Assembly: GCA_903813345.2 (NCBI GenBank)
Contig: CAIIXF020000006.1
Span: forward strand, 35,626,436 to 35,690,435
DNA length: 64,000 nucleotides
Direction: 5' to 3'
DNA from: Owenia fusiformis
Taxonomy: Eukaryota > Annelida > Polychaeta > Sabellida > Oweniidae
A program made the position numbers and the translations under genes. The notes below the pieces were generated by a model, which was not told the DNA's origin, did not search any database, and saw nothing but the letters and a program-made list of their open reading frames with translations. Positions 35,608-48,787 of the stretch are shown here, one piece after another. Numbering within the stretch: the stretch's first letter is position 1; every line of letters starts with the position of its first letter.

Positions 35608-37021
35608 CAGGCGTTCAATAAGTATTGCTAATTTTGTTATAACTTTTGTTATCTTGCATATTTCTTCATGAAACTTTTACAACATAAGCAACACATATCG
35701 AACCTTATTCTATCCGAATTTTTGGACAACCGACTAAGTAGTGACAAAGTAATGGTAACTAGGGTAACCATTGTCACGGATACGCGGGGCAATCTTAAGG
35801 GTTTACATGATGAATTGTTGTTATACATCAAATAAACACTTTGATGAATAAAAACTGTTGATATGGTCAAATCTTGATGTTGTCAGTTTGAATTAAATGT
35901 ATTATCTAACAGCGGTGAAACGACATGTGAGAGGAATATCGCACTAGAATACTGCATATCCCTAGCCACACACTTCAACGTCCTCAAAGAGCAATATCGA
36001 CCTATACGGTCCACCAGGATAACGCCCCTGCTCACAGATCCTCTATTCTCCTAAATACAATAACAGAGCTTGGCATGGAAGCAATGCCCCACGCAGCATA
36101 TTTCCAAGATAAGGCCCCATTTGATTTTGTTGTATTCGCCCCAGTGAAAAGAGATCTGAGAGGAATATCGCACCAGAATCTCAATCAGCTGATGTCTGCA
36201 GTGAACACCTCCCTAGCCACACACTTTAAGAGTGGCTTCAAAAATGTGTACCACGAGTGGGTCGCCAGACAGCAACTGTGCATTGACGCTAAGGTACCCT
36301 TTGTATTCGTTTGACTTCACTTCTTAAAAGAGAGTTTCGTCTTCACTTTTTCAAATTAAAATGAACCTGTGAACTCACCGCACCAATCAGTGTTCGTCGG
36401 CCAAATTTGACCGACATTCTATATATGGTCATTCCTTCTGACATCATCGTTGAGCCCAGAATTGACCAATGACATGCGCATATTTAATTAGAACGCGTTT
36501 GGCGTATGTTTCTTCAAGCTCGCTGATTGGTGGAAAAGGTCAGCGCGTAGGTCAAAAGTGATTTATTACCCAAACTGTCACCAGTACCCGTCGTGGGGGC
36601 GTGGATACTAAACTGTAATATGGTCTCTACTAGGCAGAGTGTAGTTTAACTAGACTCTGTACGCAGGGTAACGCTAAGGGTGCCTGCCTATTTTGAGCAC
36701 CTCATGAAGTTAATATGGATCATGAAGTGACTCTGGAATGGATTATTTATAACTGCATTGCATTTTTATCCCAAGAGTTAAACGGCATTAAATAATGCTT
36801 TCAACTCTCAAAATGTCGTCCAAAGTGACGTCAGAAATTTGCCCCGCATATATATATGATACTGGTTACCTTAGTAACCATAACTTTGTAAATACTGATT
36901 GTCTTGAAACTTTCATAGAATAAAGTCAGATATAAGTACCTTATGTTGTGAAGGTTTCATGAAGTAAAAGCAGACAGAACAAAAGTTATAGCAAAATTAG
37001 CAATACTTATTGAACGCCCTG
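35608..37021 (+). mobile_element. Tc1/mariner-type element with long inverted repeats and TA target duplication
   Basis: The element starts CAGGCGTTCAATAAGTATTG at 35608 and ends with the inverse (CAATACTTATTGAACGCCCT then G) at 37021, flanked by TA on both sides (35606-35607, 37022-37023). The inverted repeats run about 190 bp inwards with indels (to GCGGGGCAA near 35790 and its mirror near 36840). The length of 1,414 bp is typical for mariner. It sits in the intron between Roc exons 1 and 2, ending about 150 bp from exon 1. It carries the transposase remnant listed separately. A foreign block with the AACTAGACTCTG motif seems nested near 36320-36680. Confidence 0.85.
35990..36314 (+). pseudogene. 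mariner transposase, C-terminal half
   Basis: The translation gives VHQDNAPAHRSSILL (second catalytic Asp region), ITELGMEAMPHAAYF, DKAPFDFVVFAPVKRDLRG and FKSGFKNVYHEWVARQQLCI. It matches the HxDNAxxH ... PYSPDLAPxDF ... LKRxLxG pattern of mariner transposases, with AP-FDF in place of APCDF/Y. The N-terminal half and the first catalytic Asp are absent; the sequence left of about 35990 does not read through. An upstream fragment (35930-35975) repeats part of the AGAGGAATATCGCAC region, a sign of rearrangement. Non-functional. Confidence 0.8.
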
Positions 37022-37174
37022 TAGTATCTGTTGTACCTATTAAAAATGCAGGAATCATTAGAATATTTTACCGATATAACGAATATTTTCAAAAAGAATA
37101 TCGAAACTTACTCTCAACTCTTTCTAGTCGTTCTTAAGTAAGGAACATACTATACATAGGTGTGATTGACTCAC

Positions 37175-37453
37175 CTTTTGCTTTAGTTTTCCATATGACT
37201 GAATTGCTTATGTCAATATAACAAGCTGATGGGTCAACCTGTATGCCATCTGTCGAATTGTGCTCCCTAGTAGAACCTTCATCCAGGAGACGCTTTTTCA
37301 GACTAGTTTTCCCAACTCCGTATTGCCCAACGATCATAACTCGAGTATGGTAGACCTCACGTGTTCCTTCCTCCCTTGCCTTCTGGTAGGCCTCTAAGTA
37401 TTCAGGGTTGCTGAATAGCTTCGCACGCCTGATCTCCCGTTTTTCATACCAAG
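37175..37453 (-). CDS. Roc GTPase exon 1 (P-loop) of the Death-Roc-COR gene
   Basis: This exon opens the Roc (Ras of complex proteins) GTPase domain of a ROCO protein. The acceptor (gttcattttag) leads into WYEKREIRRAKLF, a charged helical linker. Then comes the G1/P-loop GQYGVGKTSLKKRLL, which binds nucleotide phosphate through the GKTS segment. The NSTDGIQV stretch follows and corresponds to the switch-I Thr region (G2). The donor is strong (AAAAG|gtgagt). Length is 279 nt, phase 1 to 1. In ROCO proteins the Roc domain works as a GTP-dependent switch coupled to the adjacent COR dimerisation module. The P-loop is complete, so nucleotide binding is expected. A mariner element ends only about 150 bp downstream in the following intron. 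The link to the next exon is supported by phase and by the order of the G motifs. Confidence 0.85.
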
Positions 37454-38824
37454 CTAAAATGAACACTTTAATGCATGTAAATATGTGAATACAGCATACA
37501 TTTTATTTTGATTGTAAACCCTTTGTAAGGTTGTTTTTTTTATTTTTGATACTCTCTTTACCTCAGAAATGCTCAGATTGCAGAATTGCATCGTAAACAA
37601 AATTGTTGGGAGGAGTGTTATCACGATGGTTATACAATTGAAATTGATTTTTTAAATGCATCACTTGACTTACCTGACATTACCAAATCGCATCTAAAAG
37701 CGATATTGCACCAATTAAACAACTCTTCATTAGGAGAAAAAAGGATACGCAGATGGCGCTTAAAAGCATCATTGAGGAAGCAAAATGGAGCATTCCGGCT
37801 ATTTCTGACTAATCTGAGTCGAAAATAAACCCCAACAACATAAACAAAAACCTTCATTTTGATGGCATTCATAACAAAAACAAGTTCAAGAAATTAAGAT
37901 ATGGCATCTTGTGAACCCTACTGCATTTCTTTGTTTGACCAGATATTAACCTGGGCTCAGTATCTCAAATACATTGTTTATGGTACCTTTATTTTCCCAA
38001 ATAACTTCATGAGAGTGTAAATAATCAAATATAAAAACAAAATAGGCATTAGTCTACACATATAAAATAGAAAAATGGTAATTAGAAAAGTTTAAGGAAT
38101 ACAAATTTGCGGGTAGTAATGATACAATGTTTTGAAAACTACACGAGGCAGTATCATTTATATGATTGCACGGATTCTAACATTTGCTTAGCATCACAAC
38201 TACTTACACAAATGAAGTAACAAGTATGAAAAGTACCAATAAAGTGTGCATTACTTTGTTATTGAACGTTTCTTACATATGATAATATTTCAATGTAGCT
38301 GTCAGTGTATTTATTTTTGCTTTAAAATCCAGAAAACATTTTTATCTATAATGGTAAGGTAAAGGCGAGCACCTAGGGATTAAGAGAATGTCTTATCATT
38401 TACACTGACAAATCTTACATATTTTTCAAACCGATTAGAGTTATATAAAAAGAGCTTTGGAAATGTTGTCCTAAATATGATTCATTACATTCATCTACAT
38501 AATATATAAATGTGAAACAAAATAGCATCTTAATCATGTTGTGAGTGTCACATACATTCCTCGAAAATAGGCAAATTAGATATTTGTTTTATTATACAAC
38601 TGTCAAGTTGAATATCCTCAAAAGTATTAGTTCATGTGTTTACTCACTGATAAATACATTTATATACTGTACTAGGTTAAAACCTAAAAATGAATGTATT
38701 TCGAAAATTTCCGAAAGTTGTGAATATCGCTAAATGCGCATCGGTTGTCTATAAGCCATGTTGGCATAGCCAGTGGATATCGCCTTATCTTTCATTACGT
38801 GTGATCCGGTTTTGACCAATCACA

Positions 38825-41800
38825 CACTAGCAAGTTTGACGTTCATATGAAAAAATATATTGTATATTGCCAAAAGCTGAAGACTCATCAATTCATTGCT
38901 CATATATAATTTTTCTGAAAACATGAGATAACCTATTCAAAGTAAAGAAATAATTGAATACTTCAAATGCAGAAATGTCTGAGTTAGAACCATTTATTGC
39001 AAGAAGATTTGAATTGCGATGAAAGGAAGTTAGAAATATTGGACGTTTCGAAAAAGGGAGAGAGCAAACAATAATTGTTGAAACAAGCTCCCGTCTTTCT
39101 CTTTTCCAATCCCTTCAAGTACACTGTTGCTCATTAATATGGAATATTTTATAGATTTTATTATTGGGTATAATTTTTAAAAATTATCTCTTATACCAGA
39201 TAAGAAGTTTTGTGGGGCGACCGTCTGTGACACATAGTATGAATATGTAATGTTTGATTGACAGTTCCTGGTAGACACTCCTATTCATCGGGGTTATATA
39301 CAGTATACATGCATACCTCAGTTTTTAACAAATGCTTCGGTAGAACGCATGTCCTTCTACAATTGCCAGTATATAATTACGTATTACTTAAGTTTATATT
39401 GATTTAATAGTACACATGGACATTATATTTATTATTTGTACTAGAATTATTAATAACACTTTGAAGGATTAAACGTGCCACCCATTCCCCTCCACCACCC
39501 ATCAGTTTTATACACCAAACTTGTGAATTTAATAAATGTATTATAATATTATTTACATCCAAAACGTATCGTTATTTGTCTATTGATTCACAACAAGCAG
39601 ATCTAGGGAGTATCACAAATAATAACATTTTTTAGTCGAAATTGTGTGTTTCCCGATTCCCACCATTTTGCTCAAAACGGATTAGTTATCAAAATTAGCC
39701 CAAGGAAGTGGTTCTGTTCATGTTTGGTGGGATATTCACCAAGGGGGATGCACCTCTTTAGTGAGTCTGTGAGTCTCAATCGTGATCTCAGGGGTGAGAG
39801 GTGCAGTATATTTTTGGACCAACATCTATCACCGCTTGCAAAAATGGTGTTTGGGTTAACTTCCAGCTGCAGCATAATCATGCTCCTGCGCATGGAAGCT
39901 GCATTGTCCACGATTTCCTCAAGGCAGGTAATGTGTGGAGCAGCTACAATGAGCATCAAAGTCACCTAATCAGGCTCTTATAGAGCACAGGTGAGATGAG
40001 ATTGATAGGGCTGTTCGTGACAGGGATCCCCCACCTCATTTAGCACTCACACATGCCCTCCTGATTGAAGAGTTGGACCTTATTTTGCGTATAAATTCAG
40101 ACGTCTCATTGGCGTTTGGCCCTGCAGGAATAATGCTCTAATTGCTGATGTTTAGCCTGTTTGATCTGCTTAACATTAACATTTGGATCGGGGTGTTTTG
40201 AAAATGCAAAAATCTTTAGACTATCCCTAGTTTAAATGAAAGCAATTTTTTTAACTTGAATGTAGACATTTTTCTATCGAAAATGTTGATTTGAATATGA
40301 AATATATGTGTATCATATAAATGATATCTTTTGCAGGATTTTGCTTTTGGTTCAGATTACAGAGCGAATGATATTTATAAACTCACTATTTAATAAACAT
40401 ATTAAACTCTAAAAACGAATCATTATTGAGTTGATTATTCATTATTTTCAATATTAATATGATTCCAGCAACATCATCATTTGTTGAAAACATTACACAA
40501 CAATTAAATGAGCTGAAATGTAAGCAGTACTTACAATCTTAAGCAATGACATTGTCTAATTATCTATGGAATTTTATCTCAGAAATAATGTATTTTGTGA
40601 GTATTATGTCCATTGTTTGGTATCGGCATTTGGCATTTGTAACACATGTCACACTTTTGTACCAGTTTCATTTCAACAAGTTGGTGACATTTTGTTATGT
40701 AATTGCCTATTCTTTGATTTCATACATATATGGTTATCTAATCTAATAATATGAAAAGTAGAGCGTCAGAATGTGAATGTTTAAATAACAGTTTAATTTT
40801 GACATTGATTCAAGGGAAAACATGTTTGAATTATTAACGCTCAACTATTTGTAGTTTCTAGGTTCTTGAAAAGCTTCTCAACAGATTGATCATAATTGAA
40901 TCACATTTATCAAAAAATACTAGTTATAAATCGTATAATTACAGGGTATATAAATTAGACATAATGCAAAAAAATTGTTTCATTTGTTTCAAAAAGCAAG
41001 TTTCAATAACTTCGCAATCTTTCATAATTTCCGACGGGAACCAAAATATTAAATATTTAATTTTGATCTTCATGTTAATATGGACCCCCGAAACTAACGT
41101 TTTTGAATATTTAATTTAATTTTTGAAACAGTAAGCCTACAATTCGTATTCGTCTTCAAAGGAGATCTTTCAATAGTTGTCTCTGAATTTGTAAAATCAA
41201 GTGTTAAAGAAGTCATACATTATCATAATACTGCTTTTCATAGAATATAGGGTTGGTTGTGAAAAACCAACATAAAGAAGGCGACTGTTTTTTATCCTAT
41301 ATCATTTTCAAATTCATCATAATATAAAGAATCTCAACATGATATTTTCCGTATTTTGTCATGATATCTACAACTTATCATTTTATATTTGATTTTTCAA
41401 CATTTACCATGAACGATTCTACAGATCGTGTAAACTAGCCTTAGATAGATCGTCATTAACATTTTGACAGTGATTCGATAAACTATTGTGAATTGCCGAA
41501 AGATGAAGGCTCATAAATTCATTGCTCATACTCTATAATACAGGGTATTGTTTTATTAGTACACATGTACATGTACGTCATACAAATTATAATATAAGAA
41601 ATAGAGAATAGAGTGGAAAATATCATTGTGCTTTTTAAAACTTTAATTTGATTTTTCTGAAAACACGAGATATCTTTTTAAATATAGAAGTAATTAAATA
41701 CTTCAAATGCAAAAAAATCCGAGTTAAAATCATTTATTGTCAGGAGATTTGCGTTAAATTAAAGAACTACGGTGAAAGGGAGTTAGAAATATTGGACATT

Positions 41801-42840
41801 TTAAAAAAAGTGTGAAAGTAAATTGACTTAATGGAGAGAGCAAAAATGTATTGTTGAAACTAGTTCCAGAGGCCCACATATTTCGAATTGCTCAGATGCG
41901 AGTAGATAGTTACCGGTTTCGCCACCAGGTGGCTGATTCGGGGGAATTAACATGGCAGGGTATTACAAAATTCCCTTAAACTTGAATATGCATCAGTTTT
42001 AGTGTTTCACTTTTCATATTACCCTTATGAATCTGATATTTATACAAATTTAAAATTGTCCAGTAAAAGAAAATATTATCTGCCCAACACAAGAAAAGAT
42101 ATTTCACTTTTTGTGGTTTTACAACACGGGGTCTATGGGGAATCTCCCCGACCTAGACGTCACATTTCCAAAGAAAATTATATTTTCAAAGTTGATAAAC
42201 TCTTTTCAAAACCACATTTCTAAATGTAATTTTACATGTAGATTCCAAATATTACAGCAGTTTGACCATGGGCATGGTTTGACTGAAGTATGAATTTTTA
42301 ATGACGTAAATAAAGATTATTTCTACTCGCATCTGGGATATTCCTTTCTAATCCCTTCAAGTAGACTATCAAACGTTAACAGATTACTTGATTAGATGAA
42401 ATAAGAGGTGTGCTATGAATGGAATCAAAACGTTCTTTTTTCTTCGAAAAGTTTCTTAATCAACCACCCATTTAAGGCAAACAGTCCTGATAAAAAAATT
42501 ATAAGATAGTATGAGATCAAAGGGGGAGGTTTTCAAAATACAGACTGTGTATATGGAGAATATGTTTTAGCCAATGGAGAGGATGATGATGGATCATTAA
42601 AGGTAAGATATGTTAAGAATTACCAGCATTTTGAAAAAGTCGAAAACAAGATAATACTAGTAAACATTGCAAATAAGTACTAAAAGGAAAAACTCATTCT
42701 CATCCCGCTGCTTTCTTCTCAACTCTGAAATAATGATTTAAATCAAATCAGATCTTAATAATGTGGCTGAATAATAGTCCAAAACAGTGTTAAAGTAAAG
42801 GTTTCTTTACAGATATTTTAGAAAGTAGCCCATTAAGGGT
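38825..42840 (+). repeat. direct repeats of a local family (about 2.7 kb apart)
   Basis: 38860-39110 and 41480-41870 share GAAGnCTCATnAATTCATTGCTCATA, ATACTTCAAATGCAnAAA, GGnAGTTAGAAATATTGGAC and GGAGAGAGCAAA. Further words in 40990-41240 and 42330-42840 recur at 46.1-48.6, 53.0-55.3 and 60.8-62.9 kb. The only coding-like content is the Tc1 pseudogene at 39640-40130. Confidence 0.65.
39640..40130 (+). pseudogene. decayed Tc1-like transposase
   Basis: Pieces in two frames read GYSPRGMHLFSES, FQLQHNHAPAHGSCIVHDFL, SYNEHQSHLIRLL, MRLIGLFVTGIPHLI and LKSWTLF. They line up with the Tc1 order VWGGIS-RG, FQQDNAPxHxAxxVxxFL, SPDLNPIE-LWD, R-R-PxxxTxxEL and EEWxxI. The catalytic QDN reads QHN and frameshifts and stops break it, so it is inactive. 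Clear terminal repeats were not found. Confidence 0.7.
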
Positions 42841-44568
42841 CACTAGCTATAGCAAGTGGTACAAATATGACAGAGATCGGTTAAATATTTTGTGAGTATT
42901 GACATTTAACAAATTCAAAGATGCACGTCAAAAATTCAATATCAGAGCTACACAACAATAAGATCTTCACGTTTGTGCCAGCCATCGGGGTAATTTTTGA
43001 GTTTTCCCTGATCATGGAATAAAAACGTTGTTCGATGATTTCTCGTGAAATATATTAAATATTTTGCCTCGAAAGTCTGTATTTCTCTCGGTTAGCGCCT
43101 TATGAAATACAAACTTTCGTGGGCAAAATATTTTCTGTACTCCACTCCGATCAATGAATAACTTATATTATCTAATGAAACTATACTACATTCCATTACA
43201 TTCGGAATATTTTTGATATTGAAAGAAAATCGCATTGTCCCGCCCCATCCCGCTTACGAAAACCGTATTCATATCCCAATCCCTCTGACGAAAATGGTAT
43301 TCATCTCGCAGGGATTTTTGCAAAACAAAGCTCCTATTTCGTTTACTTGTGTCGTGTAGTGTGCTATAATGATGTTCTGATGTAAAAACGATATTTTGAA
43401 ATCTGATGAGCAATACACGAATGTTCTTTGTCTTTATAATGAACATGATGTATTGTTGTATTTTTTTTTATGTTTTATGTTGATGTGTTAATGTTATACT
43501 TTAGCTTTAGTCTTGTTTCGTTTCATGCAAAATCAGATCTGGATTTTGAAGTACTGATTTCATGAAGAGAGTTTAACAAATATCATGGGATAAAAAGCGT
43601 ATTTACTGATTGGGATTGAATGCGGGTTTATTACTCGTGACAGTATGATATTTACCTCTGCCCTACGGGCCCTCGGGAAATATCATATTTGAATTCAATT
43701 CAATTTATTTATTTCATAATTCTTATATAATATACACTGTAAAAAACAAGCCGCTGGACACCCTAGTGGGTATATGTTGCGGCTTAACAGAAATTTTTAT
43801 AATGACATCTAGACTACATATATAAAAGAAAGCACTTATAATACCTACCTATATAGGACGAAATCCCCTTCGCTCTGGCCTCTGAAATAATCAATTAAAC
43901 CACAGTACATTACATCTTAAAAAATCAGTCAACAGATAATTTTGATAGTTCAGGTAAATGAATATTAGAATTTGGTTTGATATGTAATGATGAGAGCAAA
44001 TATCTCCCTTTAAATCCCTTTAAGTAGATTATCAGGAAGAACAAATAATCATTATTTGTAAACCATATGTTGCCTTTGATGAAATGGAGCATTTTGATGA
44101 TGAATTATTACATTACATGATAATGGATTGACACGGTCGTTTATATAATGGTCACTGATTGACAACAATTTAATGCAAAATTATTTAAATTTATTTTTTA
44201 TAATTATATTTGTTAATTTATTTTTTATTTTTAATGCAATTGTTTTTTGTTCCTTTTTACCAATTCTTGAAAATGAAATAAAATATATTTCCGAACCTTG
44301 TTTAAACAAAATAGTATAAACAAAATGTTCTTACACCTCTCAAAATTATGGTTATACAAAGGAAAATTTGGTTGATTTAACAAAAAAGTATTCAAAAAAT
44401 AAAGAACAAAAACCCCAACCAAACTTTCCTTTGTACAATTACAATATTGAGAGACCTAAACACGTTGTGTATATGTCATTTTGTTCCAATGAGGTTTGGT
44501 TAGATGTTTCATTTCATTCCGAACATATGATACCAAGAACAAAAGAAATACCTTACATGAATTCCAGC

Positions 44569-45563
44569 GTGACGGAATCACACATTTGACGAAAAAAACG
44601 ACATTTAAAAGGCCATCTGTCAAATATACAGGGGTTTCTTGATCTTATATGGGATCTTCTAGAAACGGAGTTGTTTTGTGTTTCTATAAAAAACGTCAAT
44701 ATAAATGTGCGTACATTGTTTTTATTGTTACGGGCTTTTTTCTCCTCCGTGACGGAATCACCTTTACTTTTTCACAAAATGCCCACTACTACCATCGTCT
44801 TTCATTTTCTGCTCATTTTGACCTATTGAAGTGCTCGTTTTGACTTAATTCTATCGTTAAGACAATTGTTCAACGAAATAAACCAGTTCATGTGTTTTAC
44901 AGTGTTCTGGCATTGTAATATTGCAATCATTATGCCGTGACGGAATCACAATTTTAAGCGTGATGGAATCACGAGACAAAAACTAATGAAAAGAAGTTGA
45001 CTTTGAACCGTGTAGGAAATATCACGATTAACATTATGTGCAATGATAAACTATTCAATGGAATATTATTATCGAATATATCGTCGTGTAGGTCGTACGG
45101 CATCAGGAACCGTAGAACTCTTTTGAATTCCCCTGTCAAAAGTGACATTGTTAAAATCAATGGGAATTTAGGTGATTCCGTCACGTTTGGTTCATCACTC
45201 ATCAAAGTACCACGTGAGAAAACAGCAATACTGATCCTAGCATTAATAATACTTTAGAATTTGTATTCATCCATTGAGGCCATACAAGTAATATCAAGTA
45301 CAGTGTAAATGATTTGAAATATCATCGTTATAGTCATATCCCTCATTGTATGCACCTTGTGAAGTGTTACAGTCATATCTCTGTGGGGTGACTAAATGTG
45401 ATTCCGTCACGAGCAGTTTGAAGGGATAAGGAGGTCGTGTGTTCCTTAAACTTCACAGAAAGGAGCATTACATGTTATCTAAAGTAAATCCTTAGTAAGA
45501 AAGGATATCTCTTTATCTGGAAAAAGTTGACAAACTTTTTTGCTCTTTTCGTGACGGAATCAC
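44569..45563. repeat. cluster of seven GTGACGGAATCAC motifs
   Basis: The 13-mer occurs at 44569-44581, 44749-44761, 44937-44949, 44960-44972 (one mismatch, GTGATGGAATCAC) and 45551-45563 on the plus strand. It occurs as its complement GTGATTCCGTCAC at 45172-45184 and 45398-45410. The outer four bases are palindromic (GTGA/TCAC) around CGGAA. There are no copies elsewhere in the window that I noticed. The intervening sequence is AT-rich and non-coding, apart from short open frames without recognisable content. Confidence 0.85.
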
Positions 45564-46470
45564 AAAACGCATAATTGAGAGGTTCAGATTTGATCATGTT
45601 TTCAAACATCAAAAAACAAAATTATTTTTTGCCATTTGAGATATCCAATATAACTCCACAAATAGGATACAGAAATACTTCATAGACAAAATGAACAAAG
45701 AATATTAGTTTGATTATCGATAAATAATATGTTAAGAATCAGATATGCAAAACACTTTATACCACCATCTTGTCTTTTTGCAGACAGCTACTTCCGGTTT
45801 ATGACAAGCAACTTTATCGCATATATAAATTTAAATACCATGATAAAATAATGGTATTCTCATTTTTAGGTGAAAGATTATATATCTAAATATTTATTTT
45901 TTCTATTCTAGTTTTCTGAATGATACTTTGAATTTTTTGCAAATGTGGCCTCTAATCATGGAATTCATGTTTATGTGCTTTCTAAAACAATATAGAGAAA
46001 AGTACATATATTTTTCAAATTAAATTGTTACCATTCAAAATGTGTAAAATTTTCAGAATTTGTTGATGACTTGTTTAAGATAAACATGTGTTCAATTCAG
46101 TTCGCCATATCGATAACAGTCTTTTGGTATCCATCTCTAAATTACCAAAGTGATGACATTACGAATGTGATAGTAACATTCTTAGTCTTTGTCAATGCTA
46201 CCAGGATATGTCGTCATTCGTAAAATGTTAACAATTGTTTCTGAAAGCAAGTTACTTCCTCCTATGCTTTATCAATAGACATTCTCCCTAACAAAAGAAT
46301 GGCAATTAATATGATATTCTATGCTACAATTTGACTGTCTTTATTTTGAAGAATATCTAAGAATTGCACATTTAATTTTTATCTTTATGTTAATATGCAG
46401 ATCCCAAAACTAGCGGTTCAGTTCAGTCAATGCTCGTCTTGGAAGATCTTTCCACATTTCACAGGGGGAT

Positions 46471-46777
46471 ATACCGAGTAATAGAATAGTACTCATGGCA
46501 TTTTAGCGGGTACTCATTTCAGTAAATATTAGTACTAATTGAGCACTTATGGCATGAGTACTAATTTATTGCATTTTTACTACTTAATGAGTACTCATAA
46601 GATAAGTGATAAAATAGCGCTGATTTCTTTGATGTTTCATTACTCAATGAGCACTCATACATATGCCGAGTACTCAGTACGAAATGAGTACTAAATTAGC
46701 ACTCGTAACGTCAGTGCTCACGAGCGCACTTTTGAGTAATGATTTTGTACTAATTGAGTAATCGGCATATCTCTCTG
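46471..46777. mobile_element. GAGTACT-rich palindromic element
   Basis: It starts GGATATACCGAGTAAT and ends with ATTGAGTAATCGGCATATC, inverse of each other with mismatches. The interior repeats GAGTACTCAT and GTACTAATTGAG on both strands. A truncated copy begins at about 60920 (GAGATATGCCGAGTACT). Confidence 0.65.
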
Positions 46778-47052
46778 TGTTGTCTCTGGATTGGAAAATA
46801 AAATGCTGAAGGCGTCATATATTGTTATTAAGCATCATTCTTACGCCATGTGGAAACTTGAATGGAGAATGCAAAGTGTAATAACAGAAATGCTCATTTT
46901 TCTACAAATAGAATCACATTTATTTTGATCAAAAATTACATGTAAGATAAAACGTAGAACATATTATATCCAAAGAGCAACTTTCAAAATTTGTAGATCG
47001 TAATGAATGATTTTTTCTCCAGGGATGACATGATGATGGAATATTTCAAGGT

Positions 47053-47660
47053 CACTGTTCCACAGCTGGATGACTCTAACTGCAGTTATTAGCATCCAAG
47101 ATGGTGGCCAAATTCTTTCATTTTTGATAAACCAACTATTTCAGGTAAACTAAGTTGAATCTGGATTCAAATGTTTCGGCATGCAAATTAATAAAGTAAC
47201 AATTGTAAACAGCTTGGAAAAATGCTCAGACACCCGCATTAATAGAGAATTCTAAAGAAAACAGCTTAAATTAGAATGACTCTAACTGAGGTTGATGATA
47301 CACTAACCCAAACATGATATTCACCATTGATGACACTAACTCAAATGGTCATGTATGTATTCTTCCCATAGAGTTAGTGTCATCCATCGTTTCATTTAGT
47401 GTCATTCCTACGACATCATCAAGTTCAGTTAGAGTCATTCTAAGTGAGGCTGTTTTGATTAAATTTCTCCAATATCGCGGGTGTCTGAACGTTGTCTTGT
47501 GGATGTTTACAAATAGCTTCATAAGTTTGCATTGCGAAATATTTGGAATCCAGATTCAACTTAGTTTAGCTAAAATCGGAAGTTCATCGGAAACAAAAAA
47601 ATTGGCCACCATCTTGGATAGCACTAACTGCAGTTAGGATCATCCATCTGTGGAACAGTG
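47053..47660. mobile_element. 608-bp hairpin element flanked by AAGGT
   Basis: Both ends are CACTGTTCCACAG and its complement. Inverted similarity continues for about 240 bp (GACTCTAACTGCAGTTA, AAGATGGTGGCCAA, AACTAAGTTGAATCTGGATT, CAGACACCCGC). AAGGT is repeated directly at 47048-47052 and 47661-47665. GATGACACTAACT and GACTCTAACTGA-type words recur inside. An apparent open frame at 47314-47637 comes from the inverted arm and is unlikely to be a gene. Confidence 0.82.
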
Positions 47661-48787
47661 AAGGTGAGATTCATGATATGTTTAAAATTACTCAGCATTG
47701 TTGGAAAGTCAAATAGAACATGCGATCATTGCCAATACGGACCAAAATCAAACCGGGGATCGATTTACATGCTGTACTCTGAGATAACTTAAACCACATC
47801 ACATTTTGTAAAATGTGGCTCATAATGGTCAAAAGTAGTGGTACGGGAAAGGTTGTTGAACAGATTTTTTAATCTTTTGGAAAATGTACCTAAACTTCGC
47901 TGAAAAGGAAATGACGTTGGAATTAAGGTACGAGGTGTAATAATGATAACAACGAATATGTTTAAATCAACACTCAATCTTTATCAGGAGGGAGTCGACA
48001 TATTACATCATACTATTTTCTCTTTTTGATTTTTATACAACTGTATATTATACTACTGTACTACTCAATTTCCTTTATATGTACGTATGTGACCTCATCA
48101 TTATTTTTTTCCAGAAAGTTACTTATTGTTACTGTTTCTTATTATAAAGCTACGTCAAACACCCTTTCAAGGCCAACAGTCATCGTAAGAATTAAATTAA
48201 ATGTTAGAGTCAGATCACAGGTTCAACTTTAGTGAATGCTGTTTTTCACAATTCATGGGATGACGATGGATTGTTTTAAGGTAAGATATGATTCGAATAT
48301 AATCAGGGCTGTGAAAAGGATGAACGACAATAGAAGATACAAGCACTGCCAATACCCATACGTATCCTTAAAGTCGGTAAATAGATCCTCGCTGAATTTA
48401 TCATTTACTACAAATCCTATCTTCAAAATATGGCTGAAAATAATCAAAAGTAGTGAAACAGGAAAGGTTGCTGAACATACATTTGATATTTCAAGGAAAT
48501 GTACCCGATATAAGCTCAAAGGGGAAGGACCATTAGAATTAAGAATGTTTCCCTATGTATTGAAAAACGGAATACAGATTTGAGACAGTGTGAGTGTACT
48601 TTCCTCCTTACTATCTCCATATTTGTTTCAGACTCGAGGACTTCGTTTTAGAGTTGAACACATTATTAGGTACATTTTTCTAGAAGAATAAGAAACATTG
48701 TTCAGCGACCTTTACTCGCACAGCTCTTAACCCGTTTACTAAACGTTAGGGACGATCCATTAATGTGTTATTCCTGCTGCATTACTA

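Noticed and set aside
37555-37828. Plus-strand frame ending ...KRIRRWRLKASLRK... as a gene
   Set aside because: It is open for about 90 codons and has a plausible composition, but there is no recognised family, splice site or start. It is possibly a transposon fragment. Not strong enough to list.
47314-47637. 107-codon plus-strand frame
   Set aside because: It overlaps one arm of the 608-bp hairpin element, and its composition follows the repeat words.
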